From an uncultured Bacteroidales bacterium (GTDB lineage: Bacteria; Bacteroidota; Bacteroidia; Bacteroidales; FEN-979): a stretch of 53,780 bases of DNA. Made by a program: the position numbers and the translations under genes. Position 1 is the stretch's first letter; every line of letters starts with the position of its first letter. The notes under the pieces are model-generated. The model worked only from the letters and a program-made list of their open reading frames with translations, searched no databases and was not told where the DNA came from. Positions 19,259 through 28,934 of this stretch are shown piece by piece. The stretch is from NCBI GenBank assembly GCA_903926565.1, contig CAIYJU010000073.1:1-53780 (forward strand), written 5' to 3'.

Positions 19259-19975
19259 TTAAAGATCCATGTTATACTGGATCGTCATTTCCATGCTTCC
19301 AAGTTCCAGGGCAACAAGGTTCCCAAATCCATCCTTGCCGGTTAAATATGGTCCGTTGTCAAGGTCTATGAATTTGTAAAATTTGTTTCTTATCGACTGT
19401 GTGATTAACTCCATGTTTACGGGAACATGCCCATGAATAATACGTCTGCCACCAATTTTTTCAGGTTTGATCTCATATTCGCGCAGCCATAACATGGATT
19501 GAAGGTCGTCAAAAGGGTTCTCGATTTTAAAATTCAGGCCGGCGTGTACAAGCACAAAGTCATCCAACTCTACGAAGTGGGTAAGGTTACGCATCCATTC
19601 GATATATTCAGCAGGAACTTCCCTGATATGTTGAACACCAAAACTGGCAAGCGTTGGTTTGCCTCCTATCTCCAGCCAGGCTTTATGTTTTTTATTGCCG
19701 AAATTATGCCACCAGGGATTTTTTGATTTTTTTTCAGCATCGTACAACTCAACCATGAAGTCTTCGTGGTTTCCCTTGAGGGCAGTCACGTTGTATCCGC
19801 TTTTTTGCAAACTTCGGATAAAATCGATGACACCTTTGGAGTCGGGACCACGGTCAACATAATCTCCCAGAAAATAAATCTCATCAGACCGCATCGGCTT
19901 GATCAGCTCGGTAACCAATGATGTGGCAGTCTTTACGTAACCGTGTATGTCGGGGATTACCCAGCGTTTTGGCAT
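19259..19975 (-). CDS. PPP-family metallophosphoesterase (Ser/Thr protein phosphatase-like)
   Basis: A 238-residue cytosolic phosphatase with all the two-metal signature motifs: DIHG (9-12), GDYVDRG (37-43), GNHED (68-72), a later VHAG and IIHGHVP. This is the PrpA/PppA or bis(5'-nucleosyl)-tetraphosphatase-like branch of the PPP family. Substrates may be phosphoproteins or dinucleoside polyphosphates, and the sequence alone does not decide. There is no signal peptide. The gene lies downstream of gpmA on the same strand with a 49-base gap, so cotranscription with gpmA is possible. Its 3' end faces the carboxypeptidase-regulatory-like gene. Confidence 0.88.
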   Translation of the reverse strand: MPKRWVIPDIHGYVKTATSLVTELIKPMRSDEIYFLGDYVDRGPDSKGVIDFIRSLQKSGYNVTALKGNHEDFMVELYDAEKKSKNPWWHNFGNKKHKAWLEIGGKPTLASFGVQHIREVPAEYIEWMRNLTHFVELDDFVLVHAGLNFKIENPFDDLQSMLWLREYEIKPEKIGGRRIIHGHVPVNMELITQSIRNKFYKFIDLDNGPYLTGKDGFGNLVALELGSMEMTIQYNMDL

Positions 19976-20024
19976 GTGACGATTTCTTGGCGTAACAATC
20001 TAAGCATATCCGCGAGCATTTTTA

Positions 20025-20771
20025 CTATTTTTTCTTACCCTGATTTGCCACCTCATCCATCAGTTTTTTAATTACTTCCGGATCGCCCAGAAAATAATCC
20101 TTCTGCAGTTGCATATTGTCGTCAAATTCAAATACATATGGGATGCCTGTTGGCAGATTGATGCCGATTATGTCCTGGTCAGAGATATTTTTTAAATATT
20201 TAAGAATACCACGGAGGCTGTTCCCATGCGCTGCAACAATAATTTGCTTATGTTTCGCAAGTGCCGGTTCCATCTGTTCCTTCCAGTACGGAACAATACG
20301 GTCAACCGTATCTTTAAGGGCTTCTGTGCCGGGAATGTCTTTCGGATCGACATCACGGTACCGATGGTCAAACCGGGGATGCCTGGGGTCGTCCATCTCC
20401 AGTGCCGGAGGGCGTACGTCATAGCTTCTGCGCCAGATAAGTACCTGCTCATCACCGTATTTTTCTGCTGTTTCCGATTTGTTTAAGCCCTGCAGCGTTC
20501 CATAATGTTTTTCATTGAGACGCCAGGATTTCTCAACAGGAATCCATTGCAGATCCATTTGTTCAAGGACATGCCAGAGCGTGCGTATGGCACGGGTGAG
20601 GTAACTGGTATAAGCAATTTTAAATTCAAATCCCTCTTTCTTCAAGAGTTTACCGGCCTCAATGGCTTCGGAAGTTCCGCGCTCAGACAAATCCACATCT
20701 GTCCATCCGGTAAAGCGGTTTTCTTTGTTCCAGGCACTTTCGCCATGGCGCAACAATACGAGTTTATTCAT
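20025..20771 (-). CDS. gpmA: 2,3-bisphosphoglycerate-dependent phosphoglycerate mutase
   Basis: A 248-residue enzyme that interconverts 3- and 2-phosphoglycerate in glycolysis and gluconeogenesis. The phospho-acceptor motif LRHGESAWN (H9) is at the N-terminus. Family motifs follow: [50 protein letters not shown], and AHGNSLRG with the second catalytic His. The length matches the ~250-residue cofactor-dependent type. The ATG at 20771 begins the family N-terminus directly; an upstream in-frame ATG at 20855 would add 28 unrelated residues and would overlap the divergent gene, so it was rejected. The intergenic space to the divergent GT117 gene is 82 bases. Confidence 0.96.
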   Translation of the reverse strand: MNKLVLLRHGESAWNKENRFTGWTDVDLSERGTSEAIEAGKLLKKEGFEFKIAYTSYLTRAIRTLWHVLEQMDLQWIPVEKSWRLNEKHYGTLQGLNKSETAEKYGDEQVLIWRRSYDVRPPALEMDDPRHPRFDHRYRDVDPKDIPGTEALKDTVDRIVPYWKEQMEPALAKHKQIIVAAHGNSLRGILKYLKNISDQDIIGINLPTGIPYVFEFDDNMQLQKDYFLGDPEVIKKLMDEVANQGKKK

Positions 20772-20795
20772 TTCTGAGAGATTAACAATGCCCTG

Positions 20796-20803
20796 CAAAA
20801 ATA
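20796..20803 (-). promoter_or_regulatory. Possible -7 box for gpmA
   Basis: On the minus strand, TATTTTTG matches TAnnTTTG 25 bases before the gpmA start. No TTG is found about 19 bases further upstream, so it is a partial match. Confidence 0.35.
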
Positions 20804-20824
20804 CAAAAATGTTGCTATTTTTCC

Positions 20825-20832
20825 TACCTTTG
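20825..20832 (+). promoter_or_regulatory. Possible -7 box for the GT117 gene
   Basis: TACCTTTG matches the -7 consensus 22 bases before the ATG at 20854. The nearest TTG (20812-20814) is only 10 bases upstream instead of about 19, so the -33 element is missing or weak. Confidence 0.4.
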
Positions 20833-20853
20833 TCTTCCGTTAAGCCAGACTCC

Positions 20854-23800
20854 ATGAACAGTTACAAAAAGATCAACAACATCCTTGGTTGGGTTGTGTT
20901 TGCAATTGCCTCCACGGTTTATATTCTCACTTCCGAGCCTACTATGAGTTTCTGGGATTGCGGTGAGTATATTGCAACAGCATTCAAACTCGAAGTTGGT
21001 CATCCTCCCGGAGCACCCTTGTTCCAGTTGATAGGCAGGTTCTTTTCGCTATTCGCCTTCGGCGATCTGACCCACGTTGCGAGGATGGTCAACACCATGT
21101 CGGCGCTTTCAAGTGGATTTACCATTCTTTTTCTCTTTTGGACCATCACGATGATCGCAAAAAAGATCATGCTCAGGAAAGGGGAGATCACAAGTCAGAA
21201 AATGTGGACGATTATGGGGGCTGCTTTGGTGGGGTCACTTGCTTATACATTCACCGACTCCTTTTGGTTCTCAGCTGTTGAAGGCGAAGTTTACGCCATG
21301 TCCTCTTTCTTTACGGCAATTGTGGTTTGGGCCATTTTCAAATGGGAGGAACATGCCGACGAGAAGCATGCGTATCGCTGGCTGATTCTTATCGCATACC
21401 TTATGGGACTTTCAATCGGAGTGCACCTGCTAAATCTGCTTGCGATTCCTGCAATCACTTTTGTCTATTATTTTAAGAAATTTCCGAAACCCGGCTGGAA
21501 GGGGATGGCTGTAACTTCTGTACTGTCAATTCTGATACTTGCGGTTGTCATGTATCTGATTATTCCCTGGATCATTAAGCTGGCTGGATTGTTTGAATTG
21601 TTTTTTATCAATTCGATCGGACTTCCCTTCAACTCAGGAACTGTTATCTATTTCGTTCTTTTGATCGGTGGCATTATATGGGGGTTATCATATACAAGAA
21701 AGATCGGGAAACCAGTGTGGAATGCCGTTATTCTGGGAATCACCTTCATCGTGATTGGTTATTCCTCGTTTCTTCTTCTCGTTATCCGCAGCAATGCCGA
21801 TACCCCGATCGATGAAAACAATCCTGAAAATGCCATGTATCTTCTGGCTTACCTGAATCGTGAACAATACGGCGACTGGCCGTTGTTTAAAGGACAATAT
21901 TATAATGCTCCTGTAATTGACCGCACCGATGGGAATCCGGTATATGCCAAGGATCCAAAATCAGGTAAATATATTGTCACTGACAAACGCGAAAAAGTAA
22001 TTCCGGTCTATGACCCCCGGTTTACTACAATTTTTCCACGTATGTGGGATCAGTCTGAAAACCGCTTTGAGGATGAATATATAAAGTGGGGGAGCGTAAA
22101 AGGTGTCCCGGTTGACCTCCAGTACGGGGAGAAAAGTGAGACACGGAATGTGCCGACATTCTCTGAAAACCTGGCATTTTTCTGGAATTACCAGCTGGTG
22201 CATATGTATTACCGCTATTTTATGTGGAATTTCGCCGGGAAACAGAATGACATACAGGGAATGGGCAACAAACTCGATGGAAACTGGAAGAGCGGGATTA
22301 AATTTATTGATGAAAAGCGGCTTGGCCCGCAAAATATTCCCGAAAACAGGAAAAGCAAGGGAGATAACAGTTTCTATTTCCTGCCGTTGCTGCTTGGTTT
22401 GATCGGGCTCTATTATACTTACAGGAATGACAAACAGAGCTTATGGGTGGTTTTCCTCCTCTTTGTTATGACAGGTATCGCCATCGTGCTCTATCTTAAT
22501 TCCCATTCACCCCAGCCCCGTGAACGCGACTACTCCTTTGCTGGTTCGTTTTATGCGTTTGCCATTTGGATTGGGTTGGCGATTCCGCAAATTGTTGATT
22601 GGCTTACACAGAAACTAAAACCTGTTTCAGCCCGGGCTTTGGCTGTGATTTTTGGTTTGGGTGTCGTAACACTGATGGCTAATCAGGGATGGGATGACCA
22701 TGATCGGTCAAATCGTTATACCTCCCTTGCCATTGCAGAGAATTATCTGAATTCCTGTGCCCCGAATGCAATCCTTTTTACAAATGGGGATAATGATACA
22801 TTCCCCTTGTGGTATGCCCAGGAAGTTGAAGGAATTCGCACTGACGTCAGGGTGGTGAACCTCAGCCTGCTCAATACAGAATGGTACATTGACCAGATGA
22901 AGCGAAAAGCTTATGATTCTGACCCGGTTCCTTTCTCACTGACAAGGGATAAATACCGCCAGGGAACCCATGATGTTACTTATTTAATAGAAGATGAGGG
23001 GCTTAAGGATACGTATGTTGATGTAAAGGCGTTATTCGGAATTCTTGCGCAGGATGATAATAAGTTGAAAATGAATACGTCACAAATAGGAATGATCGAT
23101 TATTTCCCTACAAAAAAATTCATGGTCACCTATGATTCAGCATCTCTTGTAAAATCCGGCAATATTTCAACCGGAATGGAAAATCGCCTTGATACCATCC
23201 GGTGGGAGATCAAAGGGCAGGCAGTTGAGAAGGCCAACCTCATGATACTGGACCTGCTGGCTACCAATGATTGGAAACGCCCGGTATATTTTGTGATGAC
23301 CACCGGTGCCGATACTTACATCGGACTGGAGAAATATTTTCACCTCGAGGGACTGGCTTACAGGTTGTTACCTGTAAAGGCTCATACAACCGAAGGTCAG
23401 GTGGGAGAGGTTAATACGACCATCATGTACGACAACCTGATGAACCGGTTTAAGTGGGGTAATATGAACAAGCCCGGGGTCTATATTGATGAAACCAATT
23501 CCAGGATGGTCATGAATTTGCGGGGCCTTTTCGGAAGGCTTGCTGAGGCCCTTATCCGCGAAGGCAAACCTGATTCTGCAAAAAAAGTGGTGGATCGTTG
23601 TTTTGAAGTGATGCCTGACACTACTGTTCCCTATGATTTCTTTACTGTCCCGTTGATCAATGTTTATTACCAGGTAGGCGAAACCGCCAAAGCAACAGCT
23701 ATCGCAGAGAAACTTGGCAACAATGTATCAAAGGACCTTGCATATTACTTTTCATTCCCTGACAGTGACCTCAAGGCCATGGATATGAGCATCCAGGAAT

Positions 23801-23928
23801 CGGTGTTTACCCTGCAAAGGCTTAGTGTGATTGTTAAGGATGCCAGTCAGGAAAAACTGGCCGCTCAAACTGAGGCAGAATTGAAAAAATATTATGATTT
23901 GTATGTTGCAAAGGTTTATCAGCCCTAA
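20854..23928 (+). CDS. GT117/DUF2723-family membrane protein (predicted protein O-glycosyltransferase)
   Basis: A 1024-residue multi-pass membrane protein. The first ~180 residues hold the DUF2723 signature: [39 protein letters not shown], with the acidic and glycine/proline residues expected in the first outer loop of a GT-C enzyme. Many hydrophobic segments follow to about residue 620 (for example around [20 protein letters not shown]). The C-terminal ~400 residues are soluble and include [12 protein letters not shown] and [14 protein letters not shown], also typical of bacterial members. The human relative TMEM260 is a protein O-mannosyltransferase, which suggests that the bacterial family transfers sugar from a lipid donor to exported proteins. 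The donor and acceptor here are unknown. An upstream in-frame ATG at 20662 would run across gpmA and was rejected. The deacetylase gene starts five bases after its stop. Confidence 0.88.
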   Translation: MNSYKKINNILGWVVFAIASTVYILTSEPTMSFWDCGEYIATAFKLEVGHPPGAPLFQLIGRFFSLFAFGDLTHVARMVNTMSALSSGFTILFLFWTITMIAKKIMLRKGEITSQKMWTIMGAALVGSLAYTFTDSFWFSAVEGEVYAMSSFFTAIVVWAIFKWEEHADEKHAYRWLILIAYLMGLSIGVHLLNLLAIPAITFVYYFKKFPKPGWKGMAVTSVLSILILAVVMYLIIPWIIKLAGLFELFFINSIGLPFNSGTVIYFVLLIGGIIWGLSYTRKIGKPVWNAVILGITFIVIGYSSFLLLVIRSNADTPIDENNPENAMYLLAYLNREQYGDWPLFKGQYYNAPVIDRTDGNPVYAKDPKSGKYIVTDKREKVIPVYDPRFTTIFPRMWDQSENRFEDEYIKWGSVKGVPVDLQYGEKSETRNVPTFSENLAFFWNYQLVHMYYRYFMWNFAGKQNDIQGMGNKLDGNWKSGIKFIDEKRLGPQNIPENRKSKGDNSFYFLPLLLGLIGLYYTYRNDKQSLWVVFLLFVMTGIAIVLYLNSHSPQPRERDYSFAGSFYAFAIWIGLAIPQIVDWLTQKLKPVSARALAVIFGLGVVTLMANQGWDDHDRSNRYTSLAIAENYLNSCAPNAILFTNGDNDTFPLWYAQEVEGIRTDVRVVNLSLLNTEWYIDQMKRKAYDSDPVPFSLTRDKYRQGTHDVTYLIEDEGLKDTYVDVKALFGILAQDDNKLKMNTSQIGMIDYFPTKKFMVTYDSASLVKSGNISTGMENRLDTIRWEIKGQAVEKANLMILDLLATNDWKRPVYFVMTTGADTYIGLEKYFHLEGLAYRLLPVKAHTTEGQVGEVNTTIMYDNLMNRFKWGNMNKPGVYIDETNSRMVMNLRGLFGRLAEALIREGKPDSAKKVVDRCFEVMPDTTVPYDFFTVPLINVYYQVGETAKATAIAEKLGNNVSKDLAYYFSFPDSDLKAMDMSIQESVFTLQRLSVIVKDASQEKLAAQTEAELKKYYDLYVAKVYQP

Positions 23929-23933
23929 GTATC

Positions 23934-24578
23934 ATGGCAGCTGTTAGTCCACCGTTCTTTTTAAGGTGGTTAAGTCCTGCATATCTTTTATGTGATATTC
24001 CTTGTCAGGATAAAGTGCTGTACCTTACATTCGATGATGGTCCTGTTCCTGAGGTCACACCGGAAGTACTCGATATTCTTGCAAAATATAACGCACGGGC
24101 AACTTTTTTCATGGTTGGCGATAATGTACGCCGGTATCCCCATATCTTCACCAGGATTAAGAAAGAAGGACATGGCGTCGGAAATCACACATTTCACCAT
24201 CTGAATGGCTGGCATACTCCGCCTGGTTTATACCTTAACGATGTTCTCAGCTGCCGGGACTATTTCGAAACAAAGCTTTTCAGACCTCCTTATGGCCGGT
24301 TCACACCTTCGCAATATTTCCTGTTGCGCAAGGACTTTCGATTTGTTCTTTGGTCTGTACTCACTTATGACTTTCACCACCGGACCTCACCTGTTCAATG
24401 TCTCCAGAATGCTGTTATGAATTCAGGCAATGGCTCTGTAGTTGTTTTTCATGACAGCCTGAAAGCGTTGGATAACCTGAGGTATGCGCTCCCTTTGTTT
24501 CTTGAACACTTTCTGAAAAAGGGGTACAGGTTTGACGCGCTTGATGAAACAATACTCTCATCGCATGGCAGGTTATAA
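23934..24578 (+). CDS. Polysaccharide deacetylase family protein (NodB homology)
   Basis: A 214-residue carbohydrate esterase family 4-like enzyme. All main motifs are present: TFDDGP (32-37, catalytic base D34 and metal ligand D35), HTFHH (H85 and H89, metal ligands), RPPYG (117-121) and VFHDS (H173). Members remove acetyl groups from N-acetylated sugars in peptidoglycan, chitin-like or surface polysaccharides. No signal peptide or membrane anchor is evident, so the place of action is uncertain. It starts five bases after the GT117 gene and is surely in the same operon, hinting at a shared glycan pathway. Its last six bases overlap the end of radC on the other strand. Confidence 0.9.
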   Translation: MAAVSPPFFLRWLSPAYLLCDIPCQDKVLYLTFDDGPVPEVTPEVLDILAKYNARATFFMVGDNVRRYPHIFTRIKKEGHGVGNHTFHHLNGWHTPPGLYLNDVLSCRDYFETKLFRPPYGRFTPSQYFLLRKDFRFVLWSVLTYDFHHRTSPVQCLQNAVMNSGNGSVVVFHDSLKALDNLRYALPLFLEHFLKKGYRFDALDETILSSHGRL

Positions 24579-25271
24579 TGTCCCTTCATCTGCGAAGCTG
24601 TAATATTTATCATCTCCGATGATGATGTGATCAAGAACCATCACTTCCAGCATAACCCCGGCCTCACAGATTTTTTTTGTGATTTTGCAATCGGCTTCAC
24701 TTGGTGTTACCACTCCTGAAGGATGATTATGCCCGAGGATAATAGATGAGGCATGGTTGTCGAGACTGATTTTAAACACCTTCTTTGGATCAACCACTGT
24801 CCCGGAAATGCCCCCCTCACTGATATTACATTTCTTTATTACTTTGTTTGCCCTGTTAAGCAGGATGATCCAGAATTCTTCATAAGGCCTGTCGCCGATG
24901 GTACTCCGGAAGATTTCAAAGGCATCACGGCTGGTTTGTATTTTATCCCGTACCAGTACTTCCGATTCATTTCTTCGGCGGCCAAGTTCCATGGCTGCCA
25001 GGATCGTTACTGCCCGAGCCTGGCCAATACCCTTCACATTAATGAGATCTGTCACGCTCAGCTTAGAAAGTTCAGCAAGGTTGTCATGTGCCAGTCGCAG
25101 AATGTTCTTTGACAGATCCAATGCCGATTCATGTCTGGTGCCCGAGCCGATGAGAATTGCCAGGAGTTCGGCATCGCTCATGCTGTTCCGGCCCTTGAGC
25201 AGCAGTTTTTCCCTGGGACGGTCATCCTCTGCCCAATCCCTGATGGCTAAATGGTTGATATAGCTTTCCAT
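24573..25271 (-). CDS. radC: RadC-family JAB/MPN+ domain protein
   Basis: A 232-residue protein of full family length. The N-terminal part has a helix-hairpin-helix DNA-binding-like segment (KLSVTDLINVKGIGQARAVTI, ~70-90). The C-terminal JAMM metal site is intact: HNHPSG (H181, H183) and SEAD (D194). The opening RPREKLLLKGRNSMSDAELLAILIGSG is the standard RadC start. The JAMM fold is that of a zinc metalloprotease or isopeptidase; the historical link to DNA repair is disputed and the true substrate is unknown. It lies 51 bases downstream of the BatA-like gene on the same strand, so it may share a transcript with it. Its 3' end overlaps the deacetylase gene by six bases. Confidence 0.93.
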   Translation of the reverse strand: MESYINHLAIRDWAEDDRPREKLLLKGRNSMSDAELLAILIGSGTRHESALDLSKNILRLAHDNLAELSKLSVTDLINVKGIGQARAVTILAAMELGRRRNESEVLVRDKIQTSRDAFEIFRSTIGDRPYEEFWIILLNRANKVIKKCNISEGGISGTVVDPKKVFKISLDNHASSIILGHNHPSGVVTPSEADCKITKKICEAGVMLEVMVLDHIIIGDDKYYSFADEGTL

Positions 25272-25322
25272 GATTTTATTGCTTAATCAGGATAAAGCCA
25301 AAAGGTGATTCAACAGAGGTGA

Positions 25323-27392
25323 TTATTTTTTCAGAAAACGTATGAGTGCAATTTCTAACGCGATGAAAATAAGGGACAATATGATGAAAAGTTTCCAAAG
25401 AGGGGTGCCTTGTTTAATTTGATTAATTTCTCGCGTGAGCGATGATTTTTTCTCGCGTAGAATTCTGATGTCTTTTACTGGCAGGCGGGTGATTTGTTGT
25501 TCCAGCTCTTTGACACTGTAACAACTTAAATCAGATTCCTTCCGGTTGTAATTAAAAGCAAGGCCGGCTAGAGATTTGTTGCCTCTTGTTACTAAATAAA
25601 AACCGGCATCTTTAATCTGGTCATGGGTGATCAGGGATATATTTGTGCCAAATTTTCTGACCTCGGGAATGACTTCATACCCCGAATCCATCTTTTTGAT
25701 TTTGTAAATGTTTGATTCAGAAACAGAATCAACAGGCAACTCAATGGTGGCATTTTCACTCGTCGGATAAAACAAAGGATGACCAGGACTACTGAGGAGT
25801 GCTATTTTATACAGTGTAGGTACGAATATTGTATGTTTTGGGAACATGGTCCACGATTCATTGGCCGGGGAGGCAAAAAGATAAACTTTCCCTTTGTCCA
25901 CAGGTGCAGAGATTAAAAACGGATGATTGTTCTGAAGTTTTAAAAGCACCTCCTCCCCACTGCGAATCTCCTGGTGAATAATAAAATGTTTTAGAACCAT
26001 CGGCAGGTCAATATTTTCCGGGAGGACGACTTTCCCGCTTCCATTCTTTTCAAACACATCATTGTACACAGCACTTTCAATATTAATACCTGCAATTCGC
26101 TGCCGTGAAGTATCAATACCCAGATAACCTGATAAATTAAACAGAGTCAGAAAGTCATTATAAGATTTTGTCTGGCCATTTTGTGGTGGAAAAATGACGA
26201 TGTTACCTCCTGCCCTGACATATCTGTTTAGCTCCTGGGAAAGACCTGATGAAATTTCCTCCGGACCGTTTAGGATGAGCAGCGCATTGGACGACAGGTT
26301 ACTGTAATCAAGTTGTTTAACCTGGCTATTTGAAAACCTGATGCTTGAATCATTGTCAAACAGTGCATTAAGATAGGTGTTCTCTGTTTTCTCGTTGATG
26401 CAGAGTATCGGAATCGAGGGCAATATGGGGTACGAAAAATAAAATTTGTCATCGTAAACAATTGGGTAATCAGCAATTTCAAGTTGTCCATACTGAATTC
26501 CTGTCGTGTTTTCCGTGAATGGGAGGGTAACCTCCGTGGTGGAATTCGCCCCTACCGAAAAACTTGTCAGGGCTTTTTGCACTGAATTCACAATCAACTT
26601 TACAGGAATTTTCTCCAACGATTCGTTGGATGAATTGTGAATTCTCGCCCGGAGACGAACCGGCTGCCCGGGCTGATGAACAGGCGAAAGGAAAAACAGG
26701 GTGTCGATGTAAAGATTGTCTCTTTTTTCTGCAACAATTGGAACAAGAAACCAACTGATGGCCGAGTCTGGTTTTGCCAGGATAAGTGATGCGGTGTTTT
26801 TCTGAAAATCGGAAACCAGGTATACGTCTTTTCCCATCTTATGATATTCAAGCAGTTGGTCGTTTTGTCGGCTGACAATTTCGGAAATTGTTTTTGACGA
26901 TGAAGAGACCTGCACATCCTCTACAAGTTTGAGGAATTCTTCCCGGTTCACAAACTGCTGATGCCGGCCTTCAAAATCGTTGGTTACCAGCTGAAAAAGA
27001 TCAGTTTGAGCATAAGCGGTTGCAATTTCGGTTGCCTTGGTTTTTGCGACATCCAGCAACTTGCCTTCAGTGGCAACAGCATCCATTGAAAAGGAATTAT
27101 CCAGGTAGATACTCACAGCCTTTTGCCCTGCTGTGTTTTTTTGTTGCTTTGAGGAGGGTAGAAATGGTTGTGCAAAAGCGACTACAAGAGAGGCCACTGC
27201 AAGCAACCGGGCAAGCAGGATAAGCAACTGTCTGAGTTGCGACCGTTTTTTTGTTTCCTGCTGAATCTCCTGAAGGAAATGGACATTTGTAAAATAGACC
27301 CTTTTATATTTCCGGAAATTAAAAAGATGTATCAGGATTGGTATTGCCAGTGCAGCAAGTGCAAGCAGGAAAAATGGGTTGACAAATTGCAT
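25323..27392 (-). CDS. BatA-like membrane protein with N-terminal double anchor and vWA-like domain
   Basis: A 689-residue inner-membrane protein. It opens with the N-terminal double-transmembrane domain typical of Bacteroidota Bat-type proteins: MQFVNPFFLLALAALAIPILIHLFNFRKYKRVYF, then a second hydrophobic stretch (LLILLARLLAVASLVVAFAQPFL). A von Willebrand A-like domain follows with an intact MIDAS start DNSFSM, then a long beta-rich periplasmic region. A final transmembrane helix lies at the C-terminus (LWKLFIILSLIFIALEIALIRFLKK). The ATG at 27392 was chosen because the only start just upstream is a TTG two codons earlier. Relatives act with MoxR ATPases in stress or envelope maturation, but no moxR is in this window, so its role is open. 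The gdhA terminator ends only 11 bases before the start. Confidence 0.85.
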   Translation of the reverse strand: MQFVNPFFLLALAALAIPILIHLFNFRKYKRVYFTNVHFLQEIQQETKKRSQLRQLLILLARLLAVASLVVAFAQPFLPSSKQQKNTAGQKAVSIYLDNSFSMDAVATEGKLLDVAKTKATEIATAYAQTDLFQLVTNDFEGRHQQFVNREEFLKLVEDVQVSSSSKTISEIVSRQNDQLLEYHKMGKDVYLVSDFQKNTASLILAKPDSAISWFLVPIVAEKRDNLYIDTLFFLSPVHQPGQPVRLRARIHNSSNESLEKIPVKLIVNSVQKALTSFSVGANSTTEVTLPFTENTTGIQYGQLEIADYPIVYDDKFYFSYPILPSIPILCINEKTENTYLNALFDNDSSIRFSNSQVKQLDYSNLSSNALLILNGPEEISSGLSQELNRYVRAGGNIVIFPPQNGQTKSYNDFLTLFNLSGYLGIDTSRQRIAGINIESAVYNDVFEKNGSGKVVLPENIDLPMVLKHFIIHQEIRSGEEVLLKLQNNHPFLISAPVDKGKVYLFASPANESWTMFPKHTIFVPTLYKIALLSSPGHPLFYPTSENATIELPVDSVSESNIYKIKKMDSGYEVIPEVRKFGTNISLITHDQIKDAGFYLVTRGNKSLAGLAFNYNRKESDLSCYSVKELEQQITRLPVKDIRILREKKSSLTREINQIKQGTPLWKLFIILSLIFIALEIALIRFLKK

Positions 27393-27395
27393 GTC

Positions 27396-27403
27396 CAAAG
27401 ATA
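27396..27403 (-). promoter_or_regulatory. -7-like box abutting the BatA-like start codon
   Basis: On the minus strand, TATCTTTG matches TAnnTTTG but ends only three bases before the ATG at 27392 and overlaps the T-run of the gdhA terminator. If used, the transcript would be leaderless or nearly so. No TTG at -33. Confidence 0.3.
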
Positions 27404-27437
27404 AAAAAAATCCCGGCAGGGTTGCCGGGATTTTTTT
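27404..27437 (-). terminator. Rho-independent terminator of gdhA
   Basis: TCCCGGCA and TGCCGGGA (27411-27418, 27423-27430) pair perfectly around GGGT, flanked by complementary A and T runs. The stem therefore extends to about 15 base pairs and can terminate in either direction. It lies 24 bases after the gdhA stop codon on the minus strand. Confidence 0.93.
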
Positions 27438-27460
27438 ATCGTATCAGACCAGGTGTTGTG

Positions 27461-28798
27461 TTAAATTACTCCCTGATCCAGCATTGCGTTTGCCACTTTC
27501 AGGAATCCGGCTACATTTGCTCCTTTAACATAGTTTACATAACCTTCCCTGTCTTTGCCATATTTAACGCAGGCATCATGGATGCTGCACATGATATGAT
27601 GAAGGCGTTCATCTACCTCTTTACTTGGCCAGCTCAGTTTCATGGCATTCTGTGACATTTCAAGTCCTGATGTTGCCACACCACCAGCATTAACAGCTTT
27701 TCCGGGGGCAAAAAGAATTTTATTTTCGAGGAATTGTTCAATAGCTTCCGGTGTACTTGGCATATTTGCTCCTTCAGCAACGCAAATCACCCCGTTTTTA
27801 ATCAGGTTCTCGGCATCTTCCTTGCCAAGTTCATTTTGTGTAGCGCATGGCAATGCGATATCGCATTTCACTTCCCATGGGCGTTTTCCCTGGTGGAATT
27901 GTGCATTCGGGAATTCATAAGAATACGGTTTCACGATATCCTGGTTGGAAGCCCTTAATTCAAGTAAGAACTCAATCTTCTCGCCTGAGATTCCATCCGG
28001 GTCGTAAATATATCCATCAGGTCCTGATATTGTTACAACTTTGGCACCCAGTTCGCTGGCTTTGATGGCAGCACCCCAGGCAACATTACCAAATCCTGAA
28101 ATGGCCACAACTTTTCCTTTGAAGGTTTCACCCTTGGTTGCAAGCATCTCTTTGGCGAAGTAAACGGCGCCAAAACCAGTAGCCTCGGGGCGGATCAGGC
28201 TGCCTCCCCAATTTAACCCTTTGCCGGTTAAAACGCCGGAGTTTTCACGGGCAAGTTTCCTGTACATTCCATACAGAAAACCAATTTCGCGTCCGCCTAC
28301 ACCAATATCACCTGCAGGAACGTCTGTCTCCGGGCCGATAAGTTTCCACAGTTCAAGCATAAATGACTGGCAGAAACGCATGATTTCCGCATTGGACTTG
28401 CCTTTGGGGTCGAAATCTGAACCTCCCTTGGCACCTCCCATCGGAAGGGTCGTAAGGCTGTTCTTGAAAATTTGCTCAAAGCCCAGGAATTTCAAAATAC
28501 TAAGATTTACGCTTGGGTGGAAGCGCAGGCCACCTTTGTAAGGTCCGATGGCGTTGTTAAACTGAACTCTGTAACCCAGGTTTACCTGGACTTTGCCACT
28601 ATCGTCAACCCAGCAAACTTTGAAAGTTAAAATGCGATCTGGCTCAACGAGTCGGTCGATGATATTTGCCGATTCAAAATGAGGGTTCTCATTATATACC
28701 TCTTCGATAGATTCCAGTACTTCTCTGACAGCCTGAAGGTACTCATTTTCGCCCGGATGTTTTTTCTCCAGGTCGTTCATGATTTTCTCTAAGTTCAT
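27461..28798 (-). CDS. gdhA: Glutamate dehydrogenase, probably NADP-dependent
   Basis: A 445-residue cytosolic enzyme that forms glutamate from 2-oxoglutarate and ammonium. The length and sequence match the hexameric class (E. coli GdhA is 447 residues). Conserved blocks are visible: YRVQFNNAIGPYKGGLRFHPSVN (substrate-binding lysines), LPMGGAKGGSDFDPKG, DVPAGDIGVGGREIGFLYG, and the dinucleotide-binding AISGFGNVAWGAA. The C-terminal GLEMSQNAMKLSW is also characteristic. NADP preference is inferred from similarity to the biosynthetic class, not proven. It has its own promoter (28877-28908) and its own terminator (27404-27437), so it is a single-gene unit. Confidence 0.97.
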   Translation of the reverse strand: MNLEKIMNDLEKKHPGENEYLQAVREVLESIEEVYNENPHFESANIIDRLVEPDRILTFKVCWVDDSGKVQVNLGYRVQFNNAIGPYKGGLRFHPSVNLSILKFLGFEQIFKNSLTTLPMGGAKGGSDFDPKGKSNAEIMRFCQSFMLELWKLIGPETDVPAGDIGVGGREIGFLYGMYRKLARENSGVLTGKGLNWGGSLIRPEATGFGAVYFAKEMLATKGETFKGKVVAISGFGNVAWGAAIKASELGAKVVTISGPDGYIYDPDGISGEKIEFLLELRASNQDIVKPYSYEFPNAQFHQGKRPWEVKCDIALPCATQNELGKEDAENLIKNGVICVAEGANMPSTPEAIEQFLENKILFAPGKAVNAGGVATSGLEMSQNAMKLSWPSKEVDERLHHIMCSIHDACVKYGKDREGYVNYVKGANVAGFLKVANAMLDQGVI

Positions 28799-28876
28799 TT
28801 TAATTCTGTTTTAATGATTAAGGACAAGTTAGAATTGATGTTTAAAACGCTAATGTTGTGAATGAAATAACAAGTG

Positions 28877-28908
28877 CAAAATTACAGAGTTCTGTCCGAC
28901 TGACCAAA
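28877..28908 (-). promoter_or_regulatory. Promoter of gdhA
   Basis: On the minus strand, TTTG (28908-28905), a 20-base spacer and TAATTTTG (28884-28877) fit the Bacteroidota promoter consensus. The predicted start is near 28870, giving an untranslated leader of about 70 bases. Confidence 0.6.
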
Positions 28909-28934
28909 CAAAAACACATAATTATTTTCAGGAA

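Noticed and set aside
20662-20853. Upstream ATG at 20662 as the start of the GT117 protein
   Set aside because: It would overlap the opposite-strand gpmA gene, and the added residues do not belong to the family.
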